Source: Carallia brachiata (lineage: Eukaryota; Streptophyta; Magnoliopsida; Malpighiales; Rhizophoraceae). From it: 64,000 nt of DNA. Made by a program: the position numbers and the translations under genes. The stretch is taken from assembly GCA_021464245.1 (NCBI GenBank), contig JADCRB010000026.1:2952187-3016186 (forward strand). Direction: 5' to 3'. Positions 57,497-64,000 of the stretch are shown in pieces. Positions within the stretch are counted from its first letter, which is position 1; every line of letters starts with the position of its first letter. The notes under the pieces were generated by a model, which did not search any database, was not told the DNA's origin, and saw only the letters and a list, made by a program, of their open reading frames with translations.

Positions 57497-59132
57497 GTGA
57501 AGGAGGCTCCCCCGGAACTTGAAGATGGTGGCCAAGCAACTGTTGATGAACTCAAGGAGGTCAATCTTGGCTCTCCGGAAGATCCTCGACCTACATTTGT
57601 AAGTGCTTTACTTACTGCAGAAGAAGAGCAAGAATATGTTCAGGTATTAAGTCAATACAGGGACGTGTTCGCATGGAGTTACAAAGAAATGCCTGGACTT
57701 GACCCAAAATTGCGGTGCATCGTCTAGCAGTAAAGAAGGGTGTCGTTCTGTCAAGCAGCCACAACGACGGTTCCGCCCGGAACTCATTCCACAAATCGAG
57801 GAGGAGGTGAACAAGCTGATCAATGCTGGCTTCATCCGAGAGGTCACCTACCCAACGTGGATTGCCAACATTGTCCCGGTAAGAAAGAAGAATGGACAGT
57901 TGAGGGTATGTGTTGATTTTCGAGATCTTAACAAGGCCTGCCCGAAAGATGACTTTCCATTGCCCATAACGGAGATCACAGTCGATGCAACAACGGGTCA
58001 CGAAGCATTGTCCTTCATGGATGGTTCTTCAGGCTATAACCAAATCAGAATGGCACCAGAAGACGAGGAGTTGACAGCATTCCGCACCCCAAAAGGTATA
58101 TACTGCTACAAAGTTATGCCGTTTGGATTGAAAAATGCTGGCGCCACTTATCAACGTGCTATGCAAAAAATTTTTGATGACATGCTGCACAAGATTGTAG
58201 AATGTTATGTTGATGACTTAGTTGTAAAGACTAAGAAGCGCAAAGACCACCTCGAGGATCTCAAGACAGTGTTCGAAAGACTTCGGAGGCATCAGCTCAA
58301 AATGAACCCTCTCAAGTGCGCATTCGGTGTCACATCAGGAAAGTTTCTTGGGTTCGTGGTGCGCCATCGTGGAATCGAAGTTGATCAGTCAAAGGTTGAG
58401 GCAATTCAAAAGATGCCTGAACCTAAAAACCTGCACGAGCTGCGAAGTCTACAAGGAAAGCTGGCCTACATTCGCCGTTTCATCTCCAATTTAGCTGGGA
58501 GATGTCAACCTTTCCATCGGTTGATGAAGAAGGATGTCAACTTCGAGTGGGACGAAGCTTGCAGCAAAGCCTTTGCGAGCATAAAGAAGTACCTTTCCAA
58601 TCCACCGGTCCTAGGTGCTCCAATTCAAGGAAAGTCGTTGATTCTCTACATTGCAGCGCAGGAAAGATCTTTGGGAGCCTTGCTTGCACAGGAAAACGAG
58701 CAGGGAAAGGAAGTTGCTCTGTACTACTTGAGCAGAACACTAAACGGTCCGGAGCTGAGTTATTCGCCCATTGAAAAGACATGTCTAGCACTGTTCTTTG
58801 CCATTGACAAGCTGAGGCACTACATGCAAGCTCACACGGTACGTCTCATTGCCAGAGCTGATCCTGTCAAATATATCTTATCCAGACCAATCTTGTCAGG
58901 ACGACTTGCCAAGTGGGCAGTAATCCTACAAAGCTACGACATTGTCTACGTGCCTCAAAAAGCAGTCAAAGGACAAGCTCTAGCAGACTTCCTTGCAGAT
59001 CACCCTGTTCCGTCAGATTGGGAGTTCACAGATGATCTTCCAGATGAAGAGGTCTTTTACATTGAGCACTACCACCATGGACGATGTTCTTTGATGGTGC
59101 AGCAAGGCGTGATGGTGCTGGTGCCGGCATAG
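57497..59132 (+). pseudogene. Reverse transcriptase and first RNase H
   Basis: The pre-RT segment (YRDVFAWSYKEMPGLDPK) ends near 57727. A shift then leads into a 477-codon frame from 57699. Key RT blocks are VPVRKKNGQLRVCVDFRDLN, PFGLKNAGATYQRAMQ and the catalytic YVDD at 58206-58217. RNase H follows (LILYIAAQERSLGALLAQ, YSPIEKTCLALFFA) and the connection ends in QALADFLADHPV. The RT domain itself is uninterrupted and of normal length, with all catalytic aspartates visible (FRDLN region and YVDD). The frame is lost at about 59078, before the second RNase H. Confidence 0.93.
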
Positions 59133-59509
59133 TGTTTGTCACTCCTCAACGACAAATACTACCATATGCTATCATTCTCGGTGAGTTATGTTCAAATAAT
59201 GTTGCTGAATACCAGGCTTTGATCATTGGTCTTCAAATGGCTGTCGATATGAAGATTCCAACTATAGAAGTCCATGGAGATTCCCAGCTCGTCATCAACC
59301 AACTTACAGGATTGTATGACGTGAAGAAAGAGGACCTTGCGCCTTACCATCAACGTGCTCGACAGCTAATGGATGAATTTGAAAGCATCACCTTGGAGCA
59401 TGTGCCTCGACGAGAAAACACTCAGGCAGACGCGTTGGCTAACCTGGCTACTTCTCTTGCAAAGTCAGAAATCCAGGCTACAGTTGTTGCGTATGTCAGA
59501 AATGGATAG
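59084..59509 (+). pseudogene. Second RNase H (dual RNase H of Tat lineage)
   Basis: The frame reads MFFDGAARRDGAGAGIVFVT, then CSNNVAEYQALIIGLQMA, VHGDSQLVINQL and ENTQADALANLA. These give the four metal-binding residues D-E-D-D (DGA, AEY, GDS, ADA), so it is probably structurally complete. A duplicate RNase H placed between RT-RH and integrase is known from Tat-type elements. It is separated from the RT frame by a frameshift at about 59078 and ends in a stop at 59509. Confidence 0.9.
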
Positions 59510-60818
59510 TGCCCAAAGGATGATGGATGAAGAAACTACAGCAGCCAACGCTGTATCTGTACGTCTCGCGGAGGACGAGGATTGGCGTCAACCAATCATT
59601 GACTACCTACAGCACGGGAAGCTGCCTGAAGATCGTCGTCATAAGACAGAAATTCAACGACGAGCTCCCCGTTCAATATCTCAAGGATGCTCTGTATCGA
59701 AGGTCTTTTGATGGAGTTTACTTCGCTGCCTAGCCAATGAAGAGGCAAAACAGGCTCTCACTGAAGCACATTCTGGTGTTTGTGGCGGACATCAATCGGG
59801 GCCTAAGTTGCACTTCCAACTCAGAAGGATGGGATACTACTGGCCAACCATGGTACGTGATTCAATTGAGTTTGCTAAAACTTGTCAAGCTTGTCAATTT
59901 CATGCAATTACATACATCAACCACCGGAGCCACTGCATCCAACTGTCTCATCTGGCCCTTTGAAGCTTGGGGTCTCGACTTAGTGGGGCCCTTGCCAAAG
60001 TCATCCCTGGGTCACCTGTACATCCTGCAGCAACCGACTACTTCTCAAAATGGGCTGAAGCCATTCCACTTAGAGAGGTAAAGAAGGAGCATGTTGCCAA
60101 TTTCATCCGGACTCAGCTGATCTATCGCTATGGAGTCCCTCGATTCATCATCACTGATAATGGTAAGCAGTTCTACAACAGCTTAATCGACAAGCTCTGC
60201 GAGAAGTTCAAGTTCAAGCAGTACAAGTCATCCATGTACAATGCCCCAGCAAATGGCTTGGCGAAGCATTCAACAAGACCTTATGCAACCTGTTGCGGAA
60301 GGTAGTCTCTAAATCCAAAAGAGATTGGCATGACAGAATTCCGGAGGCATTATGGGCGTATCGTACAACTTACCGGACTCCAACACAGGCGACGCCATAC
60401 TCACTTGTCTACGGTGTCGAAGCAATACTGCCGTTGGAAACACAGATTCCATCTCTCCGCGCATGGCTGTTCTGGAAGGACTCACACAGGAGGAGAATGC
60501 TCGCCTACGTCTGGATGAGTTAGAAGCCTCGATGAAAGGAGGCTCGAAGCACAACAGCAACTTGAGTGCTACCAAGCCCGGCTCACCAACATTCAACCGC
60601 AGGGTCCGCCTCGATCTTTTCAAGTTGGAGATCTTGTTCTTGCAGTGCGACGGCCCATCAACATGAAGCATCGGCCTGGTGACAAGCTTACTTCCAAATG
60701 GGACGGGCCATACTTAGTGCAGGAGGCCTACACTCACAACGCTTACATGCTGTCAGACCAAGAAGGCGTCCGAATCGGCCCAATCAATGGTAAATTTCTG
60801 AAACAGTATTATGTGTAA
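59510..60818 (+). pseudogene. Integrase, frameshifted
   Basis: Pieces in several frames give the HHCC zinc-binding region near 59760-59910 (AHSGVCGG, LRRMGYYWPTMVRD, CQACQ). The first catalytic Asp lies in WGLDLVGPLPK (about 59970) and the second in YGVPRFIITDNGKQFYNSL (about 60140-60185). The expected Glu-containing segment appears near 60262 only after another shift. The C-terminal module ends with KWDGPYLV and FLKQYYV and a stop at 60818. Integrase inserts the cDNA into host DNA. At least three shifts make this copy inactive as read. Confidence 0.85.
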
Positions 60819-60823
60819 ATATG

Positions 60824-60846
60824 TTTAAAAAAAAAAATAAAAAAAA

Positions 60847-60935
<89 letters not shown>

Positions 60936-61262
60936 CGAAGTCCCGATCTGAAAGACCAAGCGAAAGTCCAAACCCAAACACTTGAGCCCAATTCAGAGTC
61001 AAAACCCAAACACTCAACCAAATCCAAACGAAAATCAAACCCAAACACTCAAGAAAACCAAATCCATCCAAACTCAAACACTCAACCCAATCTAGATCCA
61101 AAACCCAAACACTCAACCCAAATCCAAGTCCAAAACCCAAATTCAAGTCCAAAACCCAAACACTCGACCCAAATCCAATCCAAAAGTCCGAAAACCAAAA
61201 AATTCCAAGTTCCAAACACAGTCCAGAACCCAAGTTCAAAATCCAATCCAACTCCTGGCCCG
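60824..61262 (+). repeat. Poly-A tract and CCAAA-type degenerate repeat
   Basis: A near-pure A tract (about 60824-60933) follows the integrase stop. It is followed by about 300 bp of loose units such as CCAAACCCAAACACTCAACC. The deleted element has the same two blocks in the same relative place. Confidence 0.85.
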
Positions 61263-61388
61263 CATGAGTATAAACTGTGAACGGCCCAAAAATATAAAAC
61301 CGACGGAGGGTTTGATTCTGAAAGTCAGCATCAATCTCAACCGATCTTCACCACATACCAAGACCTTTGCTCCTCTGCCGCAAGAAAG

Positions 61389-62001
61389 ATGGAACCAGTT
61401 GCAGAACCTCAAGACAAGGGAGAAGAAAGGTCACCTCGCACAAGGTGGCAACCGACCATGGCACAACTGCAAATTTTGGAGGAAGTCTTCTACAACGATG
61501 GAGGTATTGTCCCTAACTCTACACAGATTCTCCAACTTGTCTCACGACTTCGCCCGCTAGGGGCAGTCGAAGGAAAAATGTATATTTTGGTTCCAGAATG
61601 AGCGGAGACATAGGGAAACAGTGGCGCTGAGAGATGGTATTTCCAAAGCACAGCCTGTTGTTCCTATAGTAGATCTCACCAGTACAGCTTCACCCTCAAA
61701 TGAAGCCGGCCCAAGTTCTACCACTGCAATGGTCTCTCCACGGTACGTTCATCAAAGCCGTAGCCTATGGGAGCATACATACTGGTCCTGGTGGTTTCAC
61801 GGAGTCAGCCAAGGGTTCATCCCTCCTAGATACTTAAGTCTAGGAGGAATTTTTCTAGCACACAGGAGTCATTCCGGCGAAATGTTGCCTCTCTTTCAAG
61901 AATATTCCGGCAGCATCAACCAGCCGGAAAGCGACGTCAACATCATCGGCCCACCAGACGAGGCCGAGCTTGACTTGGAGCTGCGCCTTGGGCCCCGCTA
62001 G
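61389..62001 (+). pseudogene. Captured WUSCHEL/WOX-like homeobox gene, one frameshift
   Basis: From the ATG at 61389 the frame gives TRWQPTMAQLQILEEVFYND, then VPNSTQILQLVSRL and LGAVEGK. These are WOX homeodomain helices 1-2 and the start of helix 3. Within helix 3 the DNA is two bases short, so the hallmark WFQN (61588-61599) is read in the next frame. That frame continues without a stop to 62001. It includes MLPLF at 61882-61896, a near-match to the WUS-box core TLPLF (present intact in the sister copy), and LDLELRLG at 61969-61992, an EAR-like repression motif just before the stop. WUS/WOX5 proteins have the same three motifs in this order. The sequence upstream (about 61291) has a TATA-like AAAAATATAAAAC. 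The homeobox shows no intron. Confidence 0.82.
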
Positions 62002-62277
62002 GACGGCCGACAAGATAAGGTGCAACGACTTCTGCAGCACACGGTAACGACTTCTGCAGCACACGGCAACGACTTTCGTGACACGCGTCAGCCGCTGTCT
62101 CTTTTGTCTCTTATGCAGGAAAGGGACGTGGATGGCCCTACTCGAATCTGCGTACCTTCTTTTTGACTTTTCAAAAAAAAAAAAAAAAAAAAAAAAAACC
62201 CTTTATCGCATGTATATATATATCTTGCATTCCCGAGTTATAATACTCACCCCTCAGCTCTTCTTTCTCAAAAGAAA

Positions 62278-62580
62278 ATGGTTAGTCTCTGCACTTGTCT
62301 CAGGAAGTTCTTCGATCAAGAAGTTGGAGGCGCACGAGCTAAGAAAAGAAGGAGTAGTCTTCTTCGAGGGATCCCTAAAAGCCCTCGAAACTCAGTCTCC
62401 AGCGCCATCAGTGTCATGGAGTTCCAACTACTCTCCTTAGTTCACATCTACCACAGAGGGATGAGAAGCTGCTATTATCCTAATCTTTCTTTGGATGCAG
62501 CGACGTACAGGGAAGTTCCAACTACTCTCCTTACGTCGAAGCAGACTTGGAAATCATCACTACAGTCAGTCTCTCTGTGA
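62278..62580 (+). CDS. Small ORF (ORF-B) downstream of the WOX-like cargo
   Basis: A 100-residue open frame starts MVSLCTCLRKFFDQEVGG, has a basic stretch (RAKKRRSSLLRG) and ends in TSKQTWKSSLQSVSL. It is colinear with the 74-residue frame of the deleted element (15242-15018). A promoter-like layout lies ahead of it: TATATATATA at about 62213-62223 and a CT-rich leader with TCAGCTCTTCTTTCTCA just before the ATG. I do not recognise the protein. It could be a second captured host fragment or an untranslated conserved leader. Confidence 0.45.
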   Translation: MVSLCTCLRKFFDQEVGGARAKKRRSSLLRGIPKSPRNSVSSAISVMEFQLLSLVHIYHRGMRSCYYPNLSLDAATYREVPTTLLTSKQTWKSSLQSVSL

Positions 62581-62924
62581 GCCGGTCTTGAAGTTCCAAG
62601 GTCCTGAGCCTTTCTCTTGGGGAGGTTGAAGTTCTTTGCCTACTGGATCATCCTCACCAGAGCTCTGGAACTTTAAGAGATATAAAAAAATCCTTTGCGG
62701 GCTATGGAAGCTCGAATGCACCTGGAGCCAAGACTTCAATTTCTATATTGGCTGGGCTGCTAACTTCTTCAAGATCATATCGGTTTCCTATTGCGATCCA
62801 ACAACAGCGGAGATGGTCAAAGATAGAAGACTCCAAGATTCAATATTCATCAGGACTTTCCAAATTTCAAACTAGACTTCAAGACTCGATTCGAATTATC
62901 TCTGTAAAAAATTTTCTTACCGAC

Positions 62925-62942
62925 CCTTGAAGTGGGGGCATT
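62925..62942 (+). other. Polypurine tract
   Basis: TGAAGTGGGGGCATT ends directly before the 3' LTR. The deleted element has the equivalent sequence, read on the minus strand, just inside its 3' LTR (near 14664-14675). This is where plus-strand cDNA synthesis is primed. Confidence 0.7.
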
Positions 62943-63618
62943 TGTAAACTAATAATAAAATAAAAATAAAAAAAATAAATAAATAAATAAATAAATGGTT
63001 GGCAGCCGCCAACCTTGAAGGTTGGCAGCTGCCAACCTAATTAATGCCACCAACCATTTGGTTGGTGGCAGGCAGGCAGCTGGGGGAGGCCTATAAATGG
63101 CCTCCCCCCCCCCCCCCAAATTAGATGGTGCCAGCAGCAGAGAAGAAAAAGCAAAAAAAGAAAGGCCAGCAGCGAAGCACGCAAGAAAAAAAAAAGAAAA
63201 AAGAAAAAAAAAAAGAGAGATAGTAAAAAAAAAATCGAAATATTACAAATCCGGCTGGGATTAAGCCTCATACGGCCCTCAGCAAAATTCAGGCAGCTCA
63301 TCCGAGAACAAGTCCATTCGACCCTCGGTGAAATTAAGTCAGATCAGCTCAGATCGAGTCTCTACGGTTCCTAAATGTAGTCAAAACATCCAAATCAGAC
63401 ACAGTTTCAGTCTATCCAGTTCAAGAAAAAGCGATGTAAATTATTTCTGTCAAGATCAAGCTCGTGCAGCCCTTGACGGAGTCAAAAAAGGAACACTAAT
63501 CGGAGGATCTACGGAGATCGACCCCACGTAAATTTTCTTTTACTTTACAATTTTTATTTGTAATTTATTTTTGTATTTTCGAGTTTAATTGTTTTAGATT
63601 CGAAATTTACGCTTTACA
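62943..63618 (+). repeat. 3' LTR
   Basis: 676 bp. Compared with the 5' LTR it has a second copy of the 18-bp palindrome (62997-63014, one base changed, and 63020-63037) and a run of about 15 Cs after the TATA hairpin. A further 10-bp-arm palindrome lies at 63046-63069. The 3' halves are nearly identical. It is followed by the GAAGA duplication. Confidence 0.95.
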
Positions 63619-63623
63619 GAAGA

Positions 63624-64000
63624 GTAGTTGAATACAAAGATTACCTCACATAAATTTCATCTACTCTACATCGATACGGGCGAACAGCGGAGAAAAACTA
63701 CGGAAAATATGTGGCCTTGTGTTGTCAAGTGTTGTGGATAATTCAATATCGCAAGTTGGAGAGGACTATGTTCCTGAAGATGTAGAAAAGCCTTATGTAG
63801 GCCCTTGTGCTCATGTAATTAAACAGTAGATGTCTTTGTCTAGAAGCCCACAAACTTACAACAACGCCCATTAAGCTATAATTGTCTGGCATGGTAGAAG
63901 GTGAGAAATGTGTGGTTTGGTAGACCAAAAAACAAAAAGAAGAAAAAAAAAAAAAAAGAAATGTTTGGTTTGGTCAGTGGCCACCCATAGGCATAGCTAA
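63624..64000. other. Flanking DNA right of the retrotransposon
   Basis: No gene recognised in the remaining bases. Confidence 0.5.

Larger units (their letters stand above)
53536..63618 (+). mobile_element. Full-length Ty3/gypsy Tat-type LTR retrotransposon with WOX-like cargo
   Basis: A 10,083-bp element flanked by the perfect 5-bp duplication GAAGA (53531-53535 and 63619-63623). The LTRs are 53536-54175 and 62943-63618, both TGTAAACTAATAATAAAA...TTTACA. In order it has the 5' LTR, a primer-binding-like site, gag, aspartic protease, RT-RNase H, a second RNase H with DEDD residues, integrase, a poly-A tract of about 90, CCAAA-type repeats, a WOX-like homeobox frame, a second small ORF, a purine tract and the 3' LTR. 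The extra RNase H between RT-RH and integrase is the mark of the Tat lineage. Gag and pol are split by several frameshifts. LTR differences are few (by eye 2-3 per cent outside the insertion), which suggests a recent insertion. Confidence 0.95.

Noticed and set aside
60784..61251. 155-residue minus-strand frame with long Phe run
   Set aside because: It is the reverse of the poly-A tract and CCAAA repeats in the retrotransposon.

Overview
This is a window of nuclear DNA from a flowering plant, almost certainly a eudicot. Signs of this are AT-rich intergenic DNA, short GT-AG introns, plant-only gene families (EPFL and CLE peptides, a type-C response regulator) and plant retrotransposons. The order COX6a - acidic membrane protein - EPFL matches, from memory, the Arabidopsis neighbourhood AT4G37830 - AT4G37820 - AT4G37810. 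A woody rosid such as Citrus would fit, but I cannot establish the species.

Host genes, left to right: a four-exon AT-hook protein (3.1-5.4 kb, +); an intronless SMI1/KNR4-like protein (9.9-10.9 kb, +); cytochrome c oxidase subunit 6a (22.2-24.0 kb, +); a Glu/Asn-rich single-pass membrane protein with apparent frameshifts (25.2-27.4 kb, -); an EPF-like secreted Cys-rich peptide (35.7-36.3 kb, -); a type-C response regulator (42.5-43.3 kb, +); the Fanconi-anaemia E3 ligase FANCL (45.7-49.3 kb, -); and a CLE peptide precursor (50.7-50.9 kb, -). Two further small ORFs are only possible genes. A piece of plastid 16S rRNA gene (51.2-51.3 kb) lies just upstream of the CLE gene.

Mobile DNA dominates the rest. 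It includes three decayed RNase H-like retroelement remnants (6.8, 30.1 and 42.0 kb), a 494-bp hAT-type MITE with a perfect 8-bp target duplication (28.8-29.3 kb), a long inverted-repeat element (38.8-39.7 kb) and two related LTR retrotransposons. The full-length one (53536-63618, +) is a Ty3/gypsy element of Tat type: gag, protease, RT-RNase H, a second RNase H and integrase, all broken by frameshifts. The other (13705-18692, -) has lost nearly all of gag-pol.

The main discovery candidate lies downstream of pol in both elements. Each carries a captured WUSCHEL/WOX-type transcription-factor gene. It shows a WOX-like homeodomain, then a WUS-box (TLPLF in one copy, MLPLF in the other), then a C-terminal LxLxL EAR-like motif, in the same order as in WUS/WOX5 proteins. 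A second small ORF behind a conserved pyrimidine-rich leader follows, and it is open in both copies. The deleted element lost its replication genes but kept this cargo. Both homeodomain ORFs are now interrupted. The LTRs of the full element also carry a run of short palindromes, one of which places the TATA box exactly in the loop of a perfect 10-bp stem.
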